From: Hydrogenophilus sp.
Lineage (GTDB): Bacteria; Pseudomonadota; Gammaproteobacteria; Burkholderiales; Thiobacillaceae
DNA: 53,870 bases
Direction: 5' to 3'
Assembly (NCBI GenBank): GCA_020725195.1
Contig: DYFL01000013.1
Span: 1 to 53,870, forward strand
Below are positions 44,258-52,631 of this stretch, in pieces. Each line of letters begins with the position of its first letter. Within the stretch, counting starts at the first letter, position 1. Made by a program: the position numbers and the translations under genes. The notes below the pieces were generated by a model, which worked only from the letters and a program-made list of their open reading frames with translations, did not search any database and was not told the DNA's origin.

Positions 44258-45172
44258 ATGCAAGTCGCCATCTTCGGCGCCGGCCCGGCCGGCATGTCCT
44301 GCGCCAACGCCCTGCTCACCTTCGGGCTCGAGCCCGTCGTCATCGAGCGCGCCGACCACGTGGGCGGGGCCCAGCGCACCAACTTCCACCCCAACCTCTG
44401 GTTCCTGGGCGCGCCGCTGGAGACCGGCATCGAGATGACGGCGCGCATCGTGCGCCACTACCACGAACTCGGCGTCGCCACCCACCTGCGCGCCGAGCTC
44501 GCGGCCGCGCAGCGCGTCGACGGGCGCTTCCGGCTGCGGCTCGCCACCCCCGAGGGCGAGCGGGCCATCGAGGCCGGGGCCCTCGTGCTCGCCACCGGCA
44601 TGCGCCCGCGCACGACCCCGGAGCTCGAGGCCCTGGCCCGCAAGTCCCGTCGGGTCATCATCGGGCCCCTCTCGGTGGCCATCCGCGACGACATCCGCGA
44701 CGGGCGGGTGCTGATCCTGGGCGGCGGCGACAACGCCCTGGACCACGCCCTGTTCCTCGCCGAGCGCGGCAACCGGGTGCGGGTCTGCGCCCGGCGCCGG
44801 CTCTCCGCGCGCCGCCCCTTCCGCGACGCCTGCGCCGCGCGCCCGCAGATCGAGCTCGTCGAGCACTGCGAGCGGGGGACGATCGAGGCCTCGGACGCGG
44901 CGGTCCGGGTGGGCGAGGAGGCCTTCGACTGGCTGCTGGTGATGTACGGCTACCAGCCCAACATCGAGTGGCTCGCGCGCTTCGCGCCCGAGATCCGCCC
45001 CCGACTCACGCCGAGCGGCCACGTCCAGGTGGACCTCTGGCAGCGCAGCTCGGTGCCGGGCGTCTACGCCATCGGCGACCTCACCGACTCGCCCCAGCCC
45101 TCGGTGCCCACCGCCATCGCACAGGGCCTAGCCGCCGCCCGGGCGATCGAGCGGGACAGCCAGCGCGACTAG
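44258..45172 (+). CDS. Thioredoxin-reductase-like FAD/NAD(P) oxidoreductase without CXXC
   Basis: 304 aa. The FAD motif is VAIFGAGPAGMSCANALLTF, the NAD(P) motif VLILGGGDNALDHALFLAER and the C-terminal FAD segment VYAIGDLTDSPQPSVPTAIA. The redox CXXC of thioredoxin reductase is missing, so it is more like ferredoxin/flavodoxin-NADP reductases of the YumC type. The ATG is preferred over a TTG five codons upstream. Electron acceptor unknown. Confidence 0.87.
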   Translation: MQVAIFGAGPAGMSCANALLTFGLEPVVIERADHVGGAQRTNFHPNLWFLGAPLETGIEMTARIVRHYHELGVATHLRAELAAAQRVDGRFRLRLATPEGERAIEAGALVLATGMRPRTTPELEALARKSRRVIIGPLSVAIRDDIRDGRVLILGGGDNALDHALFLAERGNRVRVCARRRLSARRPFRDACAARPQIELVEHCERGTIEASDAAVRVGEEAFDWLLVMYGYQPNIEWLARFAPEIRPRLTPSGHVQVDLWQRSSVPGVYAIGDLTDSPQPSVPTAIAQGLAAARAIERDSQRD

Positions 45173-45182
45173 GCGCGGCGGC

Positions 45183-45310
45183 CGCATAACCCCTTCCCCC
45201 TTGACGGGGGAAGGCCGGGATGGGGGTGGAAGCGGCATCGGGCTCGTTCGCCACCACACCCCCGCCCTACCCTCCCCCGTCAAGGGGGAGGGGGGCAAAG
45301 GGGCCGTGCG
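45183..45310. repeat. Inverted CCCCCTTGACGGGGG repeat between convergent genes
   Basis: CCCCTTCCCCCTTGACGGGG at about 45190 and CTACCCTCCCCCGTCAAGGG at about 45266 face each other around a GC-rich spacer. The core resembles the segments inside the capD-like gene (45850-45903 and 47196-47240). It could act as a bidirectional 3' hairpin. Confidence 0.6.
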
Positions 45311-45332
45311 TGCCTGACTGAATCAGCGGCCC

Positions 45333-47261
45333 CTAGCCGGCGTTCGGCCGATATTCCGGCACCCAGCCCTGCAGCCGCGCCCGCACCTCGGCGTCGCTCG
45401 CCGCGGGGGTCGAGGCGATCCAGTCCAGGATGGACCGCACCTCTCGGCCGTCCGCCTCCCGCGCCTTCGCCACCCGCAGCTTGGGGTGCGGCGTGGGCAG
45501 GGTGGTCTCGGCGTCGGCCAGCAGCTCCTCGTAGAGCTTCTCGCCGGGCCTCAGCCCCGTGTAGCTGATGCGGATCTCGTCCTCGGTGTGGCCCGAGAGC
45601 CGGATCATCAGCCGCGCGAGGTCGGCGATCTGCACCGGCTCGCCCATGTCCAGCACGAAGATCTCGCCGCCCCGCCCCATCAGCCCCGCCTGCAGCACGA
45701 GCTGCGCGGCCTCGGGGATGGACATGAAGTAGCGGGTGATCTCCGGGTGGGTCACGGTGACGGGGCCGCCCCGGGCGATCTGCTCCTGGAACTTGGGGAT
45801 CACGCTGCCGGAGGAGCCCAGCACGTTGCCGAAGCGCACCGAGACGAAGCATGTCTTCCCCTCCCCCCTCGCGGGGGAGGGGTTAGGGGAGAGGGGGCGA
45901 TAAGCCACCGCCTGGCACACCATCTCCGCCAGCCGCTTCGAGGCGCCCATGACGTTGGTCGGGTTCACCGCCTTGTCGGTGGAGATCATGACGAACTTCC
46001 CGACGCCGTTCTCCAGCGCCGCGCGGGCGCAGACGTGGGTGCCCAGCACGTTGTTCTTCAATGCCTGCAGGGCGTTGGCCTCCTCCATGAGGGGCACGTG
46101 CTTGTAGGCGGCGGCGTGGAAGACCACCGCCGGCCGGAAGTCCGCCATCACCTCCCCGATCCGCGCCGCATCCTTCACGTCGCCCACCACGCAGGCGATG
46201 GCCTGATCGGGATGGCGCTGGCGGAACTCCTGCTCCATGCGGTAGAGCGCGAGCTCTCCGTGCTCCAGCAGGACCAGCCGCGCGGGCTCGAAGCGCGCGA
46301 TCTGGCGGCAGAGCTCCGAGCCGATCGAGCCGCCCGCCCCGGTCACCAGCACCGTCTTGCCGGTGAGCAGCGCGTGCAGGCCGGAGTCGTCGAGCTCGAC
46401 CGGGTCGCGGCCCAGGAGGTCGTCCAGCTCGATCGGCCGCAGCTGGGAGACCGCGACGCGCCCCCCCATCAGGTCCTCCAGGGCGGGGACGGACAGCACC
46501 CGCAGGCCGGCCGCGGTACACATCTCGGTGAGCCGCTTGCGCAGCGCATGGGGCGCGGAGGGCAGGGCCAGGACCACGTCCTCGACCCCCATCTTCGCGG
46601 CCCTGGCGGGCAGCTCGGCCAGCCCCCCCAGCACCGGCACCCCCTGCACCTGCCGGCCGCGCTTCGCCGGGTCATCGTCCACCAGCCCCACGGCGCGCCA
46701 CTTGCTCGGGTTGCGCTGGAACTCGCGCAGCAGGAAGTCCGCCGCCGAGCCCGCCCCCGCCACCAGCACCGGCGTCGCCTCGGGCGCCAGCACGGCCGCG
46801 AGCCGGTGCTCCTTCCAGGCGCGGTAGGCGAGCCGGCTGCCGCCCATGATCAGCACCAGCAGGAGCGGGTCGAGCAGCAGCACCGAGCGCGGCACCGCGG
46901 CGTCCACCCGGAAGAGCAGCAGCACCGCCGGCGTCGCCAGGGCGGCCAGCCCCACCGCCATGACGATGCGCTTGAGGTCCGGCAGGCTGGCGAAGCGCCA
47001 CATGCCGCGGTAGAGGCCGAAGCGCCAGAAGAGCAGGCCCTGCAGCGGCACCACCCAGAGCAGGGTCGTCAGGGCCGTGGCCAGAAAGGGCTCGGGGATG
47101 GAGAGGTTGAAGCGCAGCCAATAGGCGCCCAGCCAGGCCACCGCCGTGGCCAGCACGTCGTGGGCGATCACCACCAGGGTGCGCGGGTTGAAGCGCTTGA
47201 ACGCCCCCTCACCCCCACGGGGAGAGGGGGCGTTTGCGGTCACGACTCGCTCAGGCTTCAT
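45333..47261 (-). CDS. CapD/WbpM-type nucleotide-sugar 4,6-dehydratase, membrane-bound
   Basis: 642 aa. Four N-terminal membrane helices (VVIAHDVLATAVAWLGAYWL first) precede a first Rossmann-like domain (VLVAGAGSAADFLLREF) and the catalytic SDR domain (VLVTGAGGSIGSELCRQIAR; VFHAAAYKHVPLMEEANALQ; MISTDKAVNPTNVMGASKRL; SVRFGNVLGSSGSVIPKF). WbpM makes UDP-4-keto-6-deoxy sugars for O-antigen. Two stretches, RPLSPNPSPARGEGKTC and NAPSPRGGEGAF, look like repeat DNA read in frame. It overlaps the end of the transferase gene by 11 bp. Confidence 0.92.
   Translation of the reverse strand: MKPERVVTANAPSPRGGEGAFKRFNPRTLVVIAHDVLATAVAWLGAYWLRFNLSIPEPFLATALTTLLWVVPLQGLLFWRFGLYRGMWRFASLPDLKRIVMAVGLAALATPAVLLLFRVDAAVPRSVLLLDPLLLVLIMGGSRLAYRAWKEHRLAAVLAPEATPVLVAGAGSAADFLLREFQRNPSKWRAVGLVDDDPAKRGRQVQGVPVLGGLAELPARAAKMGVEDVVLALPSAPHALRKRLTEMCTAAGLRVLSVPALEDLMGGRVAVSQLRPIELDDLLGRDPVELDDSGLHALLTGKTVLVTGAGGSIGSELCRQIARFEPARLVLLEHGELALYRMEQEFRQRHPDQAIACVVGDVKDAARIGEVMADFRPAVVFHAAAYKHVPLMEEANALQALKNNVLGTHVCARAALENGVGKFVMISTDKAVNPTNVMGASKRLAEMVCQAVAYRPLSPNPSPARGEGKTCFVSVRFGNVLGSSGSVIPKFQEQIARGGPVTVTHPEITRYFMSIPEAAQLVLQAGLMGRGGEIFVLDMGEPVQIADLARLMIRLSGHTEDEIRISYTGLRPGEKLYEELLADAETTLPTPHPKLRVAKAREADGREVRSILDWIASTPAASDAEVRARLQGWVPEYRPNAG
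45850..45903 (-). repeat. GGGGAGGGG-type repeat in frame within the capD-like gene
   Basis: Plus strand reads CTTCCCCTCCCCCCTCGCGG then GGGAGGGGTTAGGGGAGAGG. The palindromic core CCCCTCCCCCCTCGCGGGGG is like the intergenic copies at 45183-45310 and 48407-48512. It adds about 17 codons between VCQAVAY and FVSVRFGNVL, positions that are adjacent in typical WbpM proteins. Confidence 0.7.
47196..47240 (-). repeat. Second GGGGAGAGGGGG-type repeat near the capD-like start
   Basis: Plus strand GAACGCCCCCTCACCCCCAC then GGGGAGAGGGGGCGTTTGCG, an inverted repeat centred on CCACGGGG. It encodes NAPSPRGGEGAF just after the start codon and lies before the first membrane helix. Confidence 0.65.
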
Positions 47262-48219
47262 GTCGCTTCCAACGCAGATCGACCGCCCCCATCAGGACGA
47301 CATAAACGCAGGCCCAGGCCAGGAGCAGAGGCCCCTGCCACGCCGGCTGCCACACTAGCCACAGGGCCGAGCCGGCGCAGGCGGCCATGAGCGCGTATTC
47401 CCCCAGGGCCGTGCCGCGGTGCCCCAGCCCCATGCGCACCAGGCGCTGGTAGTAGTGGCTGCGGTGCGCCTGCCAGACCCGCTCGCCCCGCGCGAGCCGG
47501 CGCGCGAGGGTCACGCTGGCGTCCACGATGAAGGGCGAGAAGACCAGGACCGGGAAGGCGAGCGGCCACAGGCCGCGCCAGTGGCCCAGCAGCCCCAGGG
47601 CCGCCGCGGCGAAGCCCAGCGGGATGGAGCCGCCGTCGCCCATGAAGATGCGCGCCGGGTGGAAATTGAACACCAGAAAGGCCAGGGCCGCCGCCGCGAT
47701 GGCGAGGCCGAGGCCCGCGAGCGCCGCGTCCCCGCCGAGCCAGGCCGCGAACCCGTAGGCGCCGAAGCCGAACACCGCCATGCCCCCCGCCAGGCCGTCC
47801 GAGCCGTCCATGAAGTTGTAGAGATTGGTCATCCAGGCCACGGCGACGATGCCCGCCAGCGCGCCCAGCAGCGGGAAGCCCTCCGGCGCGTACAGGGCCA
47901 CGAAGGCCGCCGCCGCCGCCAGGTGGGCGAGCAGCCGCGCGAAGACCGGCAGCCCCTTGACGTCGTCGATGACCGAGAAGATCGCGAGCGCGAAGGCCAG
48001 AGCCAGCACCGCGACGTACGACGCCGGCCCGAGCCAGAGCGCCGCCGCCAGGACCCCCAGCATGATCCCCAGCCCCCCGGTGCGCGGCACGGGGTGCGCG
48101 TGCAGGGAACGCGGGTTGGGGCGATCCAGGGGCAGGGCGTCCGGGAAGCGGAGCATCAGGGCCACCGCCAGCCAGGCGACGGCAAAGGACAGGGCGGGGG
48201 TGGCAAGCTCTAGCGGCAT
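47251..48219 (-). CDS. WbpL/WecA-like glycosyl-1-phosphate transferase
   Basis: 322 aa with about ten membrane helices of the MraY/WecA (GT4) family. It transfers a sugar 1-phosphate to undecaprenyl phosphate and starts O-antigen or exopolysaccharide synthesis. Cytoplasmic-loop motifs are LHAHPVPRTGGLGIMLG, IDDVKGLPVFARLLAH, NLYNFMDGSDGLAGGMAVFG, FNFHPARIFMGDGGSIPLGF and the late QAHRSHYYQRLVRMG. It is just upstream of the capD-like gene, as in Pseudomonas wbpL-wbpM. Confidence 0.94.
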   Translation of the reverse strand: MPLELATPALSFAVAWLAVALMLRFPDALPLDRPNPRSLHAHPVPRTGGLGIMLGVLAAALWLGPASYVAVLALAFALAIFSVIDDVKGLPVFARLLAHLAAAAAFVALYAPEGFPLLGALAGIVAVAWMTNLYNFMDGSDGLAGGMAVFGFGAYGFAAWLGGDAALAGLGLAIAAAALAFLVFNFHPARIFMGDGGSIPLGFAAAALGLLGHWRGLWPLAFPVLVFSPFIVDASVTLARRLARGERVWQAHRSHYYQRLVRMGLGHRGTALGEYALMAACAGSALWLVWQPAWQGPLLLAWACVYVVLMGAVDLRWKRHEA

Positions 48220-48571
48220 TGAAACTTGTTGTATTCGATCAATATCAGCGTTTTATTGATTGGAAACGAATTACCTTGAAGTCAGACCGGCTTGCCGCGG
48301 CGGCTGCGTCGCCGCGCAATGACAGGTTCGCGACCAACTCAGGGCTTCCTTACAAACTTGGTTCATCCTGGAAACCGCAGTGGGAACGAGCGCAAAGCGC
48401 TTGTTTACCCTCACCCGCCGCTTCGCGTCGGCCTCTCCCGAAGGGAGAGGCAACCATGGCCCCCTCTCTTCGGGAGAGCACCCTGTAGGGCACAAAGGGG
48501 AGGGGTGAGGGAACCGCGCATGGATGCCCGCCTTACGCTGAATTCAGCCAGCCCAACTGAGGTTCTTGGGT
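48220..48571. other. 352-bp gap with CCCTCACCC-type repeat
   Basis: About 48407-48512 is CTCACCCGCCGCTTCGCGTC-type sequence with CTCTCCCGAAGGGAGAGG hairpin, GGCACAAAGGGGAGGGG and a GGTGAGGGAA end; the latter parts resemble the MITE interior. 48285-48320 has GCGGCGGCTGCGTCGCCGCG. No coding sequence or terminator with T tract seen. Confidence 0.55.
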
Positions 48572-49054
48572 TCATTGCGCTTTGCCGGAGCCGAGAAGCC
48601 CCTCCGTAGCCAAGCGCCTGCGCCACGCTGTGTAAAGCACAGCCAAGGCACTCGCGGCGTCGATGGCCGCCAGCAAAGCGGCGAAACGCAGTTCGGGCTG
48701 ATCGGGATATTCATGGGCCAGCCTGTTGCGGACTTCGCGCCAGGCCAGCCAGTTGTCGACGTCGAGATAGCCGAGCTTTTCCAGCCGGTTGAGCCGATCG
48801 CGCATGGCCCAGTCCTCAAACGGCTCGCCCAGCACAGCGAGCGTGGCTGGCACAAGGCGCTCCCCCACCGCATCCTGCAATTTGAGGAAGCGGAATAGCA
48901 GTTGGTCCACCAGCCGGACACGGCCGCGGTCGGCTTCCAACGCATCCCAGCCGCCGACGGGAAATCTGTCCCATTCCGCCAGGGCCTCCGTGAGCGTCTC
49001 CACGTGACGATCGGCTTCCCAGAGCGCTGCGGTGAGTTTGTCTGCAGGATTCAT
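48572..49054 (-). CDS. hepT: HepT-type HEPN toxin
   Basis: 160 aa helical HEPN protein. The RNase motif RX4HXY is present as RNRLAHEY in LAWREVRNRLAHEYPDQPEL. HEPN toxins cleave RNA and are neutralised by MntA, which adenylylates the Tyr of this motif. The ATG overlaps the mntA stop (ATGA), the usual order antitoxin then toxin. It has about 20 residues more than many HepTs. Base composition is less GC-rich than the neighbours by eye. Confidence 0.85.
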   Translation of the reverse strand: MNPADKLTAALWEADRHVETLTEALAEWDRFPVGGWDALEADRGRVRLVDQLLFRFLKLQDAVGERLVPATLAVLGEPFEDWAMRDRLNRLEKLGYLDVDNWLAWREVRNRLAHEYPDQPELRFAALLAAIDAASALAVLYTAWRRRLATEGLLGSGKAQ

Positions 49055-49368
49055 ACCCGAGCCAACAGAATCCCCGTTCGTTTTGCAGCCAACACCACGG
49101 GCCTCGGGTCAGGCTGTTCGTGGGCGGTAATGACGATATCGATGCGCTGCTCTTCAAGCGCGCGATAGAGGCGGGACACGAAGCGGGTCCGATGCTCGAC
49201 CAGCTCGGCCGGGGCCATGGGCTGAGGTGTCTCGATGAGAAGATCGATATCGCCCCCGCGCTTCTTATCGTCCACACGTGAACCGAACAGGAACACCACC
49301 GTACCGGGGGCAAACACGTCGTGGGCGGCCTGAGCGATGGCGTCTCTCTCCTTCGGCTTCAGTCTCAT
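49051..49368 (-). CDS. mntA: MntA-type nucleotidyltransferase antitoxin
   Basis: 105 aa minimal nucleotidyltransferase. The motif GSX9DXD reads FLFGSRVDDKKRGGDIDLLI, and a third Asp lies in QRIDIVITAHEQ. It would transfer AMP to HepT. The start is MRLKPKERDAIAQ, with a possible extension of eight codons. Overlap with hepT implies coupled translation. Confidence 0.87.
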   Translation of the reverse strand: MRLKPKERDAIAQAAHDVFAPGTVVFLFGSRVDDKKRGGDIDLLIETPQPMAPAELVEHRTRFVSRLYRALEEQRIDIVITAHEQPDPRPVVLAAKRTGILLARV

Positions 49369-49449
49369 GGCGACCTTATCTCCCCCTATCATTTCTTGAC
49401 TCGATTGGGATTATAAACCCAGGGCCAGCGGTTATATTCCGCCCCCCCC

Positions 49450-49453
49450 CGCG
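49450..49453. repeat. Left 4-bp target duplication (CGCG) of the IS
   Basis: CGCG directly precedes the left inverted repeat and is repeated at 51099-51102. Because the sequence is itself palindromic and GC-rich, a chance match is possible. Confidence 0.55.
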
Positions 49454-49512
49454 TCAGAATAGTTGTCGCCCCGATAGAATCGATGAACTGGGGGCGATGA
49501 TGGAAGAAGAGA

Positions 49513-49986
49513 TTGGCACGCTACGGACGAGCATTTAGGGACAGAGCGGTGGCGCGGTTGCTGCCGCCGGAGAGCGCCGCGTTGGATGACGTGGCGCATG
49601 AGATCGGCGTTGCGGTGTCGACGCTGGAGCGCTGGCGCAGTGAGGCGCTGTCCAGGCCCGCCCGCGGGCGGGCCTGGACAGCGGCGGCCCGGTTCGAGGC
49701 CGTGCTGAGCACGGCGGCGATGGACGAAGCCGGCAAGAGCGCTTGGTGCCGCGCCAACGGCGTGTACCCGCAGGAGCTGGCGGCCTGGCGCGATAGCGCG
49801 ACGCAGGCCCTGGCCGAGCCCGAAGATGCGCGCGCCAGCCCGCAGCAGACCCGGCAGGATAAGCGGCGCATCAAGGAGCTCGAACGCGAGCTGCGGCGCA
49901 AGGACAAGGCCCTGGCCGAGACGGCGGCCCTGCTCGTGCTGTCAAAAAAGGTCGCGGCGATCTTCAACAAGGGAGAGGACGAATGA
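49513..49986 (+). CDS. IS transposase orfA
   Basis: 157 aa. The helix-turn-helix region DDVAHEIGVAVSTLERWRSE is followed by a second HTH-like segment (SAWCRANGVYPQELAAWRDS) and a coiled coil (RIKELERELRRKDKALAETA, then ALLVLSKKV). The start is TTG at 49513; no ATG is in frame upstream within the IS. The stop overlaps the orfB ATG, suggesting coupling rather than -1 frameshifting. Confidence 0.85.
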   Translation: MARYGRAFRDRAVARLLPPESAALDDVAHEIGVAVSTLERWRSEALSRPARGRAWTAAARFEAVLSTAAMDEAGKSAWCRANGVYPQELAAWRDSATQALAEPEDARASPQQTRQDKRRIKELERELRRKDKALAETAALLVLSKKVAAIFNKGEDE

Positions 49987-51077
49987 TCGACCTCGAAGAT
50001 CGCCGGCGCCTTGCCCGAGACATCCACACCGCGCACCAGGCCGGTGCCCGCTTGTGCCTGGCCTGCGAGACCGCCGGCATCGATGTGCGCACCCTGCAGC
50101 GCTGGAAGGCCCACGACGGGCTCGTTACGGGCGACGGCCGGCCCGAGGCGCGGCGTCCAACGCCAGCCCATGCCCTGAGCCCGGCCGAGCGCGCCGAAGT
50201 GCTGCGCGTGGCCAACGAGCCGCGCTTTGCCGACGTGCCCCCGGCACGCATCGTGCCCATGCTGGCCGACGAGGGCGTGTACCTCGCCAGTGAGTCGACC
50301 TTCGCCCGCCTGTTGCGCGCGCACGGCCAGAGCGCCCACCGAGGCCGCGCCAAGGCGCCCGCGGCGGCCCCACGGCCGCCGAGCACGCACATCGCCACGG
50401 CGCCGCGCCAGGTCTGGTGCTGGGACATGACCTACCTGCCGGCCAGCGTGCTCGGCCGATGGTTCTATCTGTACCTGATCCTGGACCTGTACAGCCGCAA
50501 GATCGTGGGCTGGGAGGTGCATGAGAGCGATGCTGCCGAGCATGCCGCGCACCTGGTGCGCCGCACGGCGTTGGCCGAGGGTATCGCGGCCCTGCAGCCC
50601 AAGCCGGTGCTGCATGGCGACAACGGTGCCACGCTCAAGGCCACGACCGTGCTGGCGATGCTGCACTGGCTGGGCGTCAAGCCCTCGTACTCGCGCCCGC
50701 GGGTATCCGACGACAACGCCTATGCTGAGGCACTGTTTCGCACCGCCAAGTACCGGCCCGAGTTCCCGGCCAAGGGCTTCGAGGATCTTGATGCTGCTCG
50801 TGCCTGGGCAGCGCGTTTCGTGCGTTGGTACAACGTCGATCACCGCCACAGTGGCATCCGCTACGTCAGTCCGGCGCAGCGCCATGCCGGGGAAGACCCT
50901 GCAATCCTCGCGGCCCGTCATGCGCTGTACGCCCAGGCGCGAGAACGCAACCCGGCCCGCTGGTCGCGCCACACGCGCAACTGGTCGCCCATCGGCGCCG
51001 TGACGCTCAACCCGGAACGCGAATCGGTGGTCACGATGACATCGCGTGCGACAGATAAACAGCCCTTGGCTGCATGA
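49983..51077 (+). CDS. IS transposase orfB, DDE integrase core
   Basis: 364 aa. DDE residues: D in VWCWDMTYLPASVLGRWFYL, D in LHGDNGATLKATTVLAML, E in SDDNAYAEALFRTAKYRPEF. The C-terminal AARFVRWYNVDHRHSGIRYV is typical of integrase-core transposases. Full length, no frameshift. Codon use is less extreme than in core genes. Confidence 0.93.
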   Translation: MIDLEDRRRLARDIHTAHQAGARLCLACETAGIDVRTLQRWKAHDGLVTGDGRPEARRPTPAHALSPAERAEVLRVANEPRFADVPPARIVPMLADEGVYLASESTFARLLRAHGQSAHRGRAKAPAAAPRPPSTHIATAPRQVWCWDMTYLPASVLGRWFYLYLILDLYSRKIVGWEVHESDAAEHAAHLVRRTALAEGIAALQPKPVLHGDNGATLKATTVLAMLHWLGVKPSYSRPRVSDDNAYAEALFRTAKYRPEFPAKGFEDLDAARAWAARFVRWYNVDHRHSGIRYVSPAQRHAGEDPAILAARHALYAQARERNPARWSRHTRNWSPIGAVTLNPERESVVTMTSRATDKQPLAA

Positions 51078-51098
51078 TTGAGGCGACAACTACCTTGA

Positions 51099-51102
51099 CG
51101 CG
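51099..51102. repeat. Right 4-bp target duplication (CGCG) of the IS
   Basis: CGCG right after the IS end, matching 49450-49453. Confidence 0.55.
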
Positions 51103-51104
51103 CA

Positions 51105-51267
51105 CCGCCCCTTGCGTTCATTCCGGTACCACGTGACCGTCTCCGCCAACCCCTCATCCAGGGTGTAGGGCGGCCGCCGGCCCAGCTCGCGGCGGATCCG
51201 GCCGCTATCCACGGCCAGCGAGTCCAGCAGGCGCTGCACCCCCGCCCCCGCCCGTAGACCAGCGGCG
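51105..51267 (-). pseudogene. C-terminal remnant of an NAD-dependent epimerase, copy 1
   Basis: Minus strand encodes PAAGLRAGAGVQRLLDSLAV, DSGRIRRELGRRPPYTLDEG, LAETVTWYRNERKGRCASR. SLAVDSXRIRRELGWRPPYT is the standard ending of GalE/WbpP-type epimerases. Nothing of the Rossmann domain is present. The DNA is close to copy 2 (52694-52846), with about nine of ten bases alike by eye. The IS lies a few bases past its 3' end. Confidence 0.8.
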
Positions 51268-51280
51268 GGGGTGCATCGCG

Positions 51281-52627
51281 TCAGTGCTCCCTTTTCCCCA
51301 GCAGCCATTCGCTGGCCGCCACGACCGTCATGCCTGCCGGCAGTTCGAGCCTTGCGGGTATGTCCAGGGCGATGAGCAGAAGGCGTGCCTCGGGAAACTC
51401 GGTGGCGGCCTCCTGCAGGGCCCGGACTTCCCGGGCGACGGTGTCGGGGGCATCGAGGCTGGCGCAGACCTGGATCAGCTCCTGCCGCCCGTCGGCATGG
51501 CGCGCATGGAAATCCACCTCGAAGCCGCTGGCCGTGCGCACATAGGCGGTTTCGGCGCCGCGGCGGTCCAGCTCCAGCAGCACGGCCGTCTCCAGGGCAT
51601 GGCCGAGGTTGGCCCTGCCCGAGCGGTCGAAGATGGGGATGAGGCCGGTATCGCCGGGGTAGACCTTGCGCGGGTTGACCCGACGGCGGCGCTCGGAATC
51701 GGTGGCGATGGCCAGACTGCGCAGCAGGAAGGCGTCCTCCAGGTGGGCAAGGTAGCTGTGCAGGGTGTCCTTGCCGACGGCGACGCCCTGCGACTTGAGG
51801 TCGGCATGGAACTTGTTGACGCTGAAGCTGCCGGCCGCGTTGCCCAGCAGCTGGCGCACCATCCAGCGCAGCACCAGGGGTTGGGAGACGGCGTGGCGCT
51901 CGATGACGTCGCGCAACAGGACGACATCGACATAGCCGCGCAGCAGCTCGGCCCGGCTGCGCACGTCGAGCCCCTGCGCCTCGGGAAAGCCGCCCCGGGC
52001 CAGATAGGCCAGCAACTGGTTATCGAGGAACGAGCGCTCGGCCTTGGTCAGCCGCTCCGGCCGCTTGAGGGGTTCGTGCCCGGCATGGCGCAGGCTTTCG
52101 CGAAAGCTGAAAGGCAGGACGACCGCCTCCATGGCGCGGCCGCGCATGCTGGTGGCCACCTCGCGCGAGAGCAGCCGCGCGGACGAGCCGGACAGGAAGA
52201 GATCGACCTTCTCGCTGTCCAGCAGCCGCCGCGCGAAGCGTTCCCAGCCGGGAACGACCTGGATTTCGTCCAGGAAGAAGGTGGCGCGCTGCCGGTCGCG
52301 CCATTCCGGACAAAGGCGGTAATACTCCTCCACCAGCATGTCCAGGTCCTTGGCCTGCAGGCCGGCCAGGCGCTCGTCTTCAAAGCTGAAATACAGCAGC
52401 CCTTCGCGCGGCGTCCCCTGCGCCAGACGGTCGGCCAGGATTTGCCAGAGCAGGCTGGTCTTGCCCGCCCGCCGCATGCCGATGACGACGGTGGCCTTGT
52501 TGGGCACGGCCGGCAGCCAGACGTCACGCCGCGTCAAGGCCGGCACGAGTGCGGCCAGGGCGTCGACGATTTTTTGGCGGATGATCTGGCGATATCGGTC
52601 GTCCATGAAGGACATATTATTCAGCAT
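51281..52627 (-). CDS. AAA_14 / DUF4143 ATPase
   Basis: 448 aa. The ATPase half has Walker A VVIGMRRAGKTSLLWQIL and Walker B TFFLDEIQVVPGWERFARRL with sensor DLFLSGSSARLLSREVATSM. The second half is DUF4143, a PD-(D/E)XK-like domain (HALETAVLLELDRRGAETAY, SGFEVDFHARHADGRQELIQ). Such proteins are common in genomic islands and their role is unknown. The ATG has AAGGAT just upstream; two later ATGs (52612, 52603) are possible. A palindrome overlaps the leader. It is bracketed by two epimerase tails. Confidence 0.9.
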   Translation of the reverse strand: MLNNMSFMDDRYRQIIRQKIVDALAALVPALTRRDVWLPAVPNKATVVIGMRRAGKTSLLWQILADRLAQGTPREGLLYFSFEDERLAGLQAKDLDMLVEEYYRLCPEWRDRQRATFFLDEIQVVPGWERFARRLLDSEKVDLFLSGSSARLLSREVATSMRGRAMEAVVLPFSFRESLRHAGHEPLKRPERLTKAERSFLDNQLLAYLARGGFPEAQGLDVRSRAELLRGYVDVVLLRDVIERHAVSQPLVLRWMVRQLLGNAAGSFSVNKFHADLKSQGVAVGKDTLHSYLAHLEDAFLLRSLAIATDSERRRRVNPRKVYPGDTGLIPIFDRSGRANLGHALETAVLLELDRRGAETAYVRTASGFEVDFHARHADGRQELIQVCASLDAPDTVAREVRALQEAATEFPEARLLLIALDIPARLELPAGMTVVAASEWLLGKREH

Positions 52628-52631
52628 TTAT

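Larger units (their letters stand above)
49454..51098 (+). mobile_element. IS3-like insertion sequence, about 1.65 kb, two ORFs
   Basis: Ends: left TCAGAATAGTTGTCGCCCC, right (reverse complement) TCAAGGTAGTTGTCGCCTC, 15 of 19 matching with the block TAGTTGTCGCC perfect. CGCG flanks both sides. It carries orfA (49513-49986) and orfB (49983-51077), overlapping ATGA. All parts look intact, so it may be active. It lies between mntA and an epimerase tail. Assignment to IS3-like is from the orfA coiled-coil and DDE layout. Confidence 0.88.

Noticed and set aside
51105-51308. A complete small gene containing epimerase copy 1
   Set aside because: It lacks the nucleotide-binding and catalytic parts of the family and duplicates copy 2, so it is a remnant.
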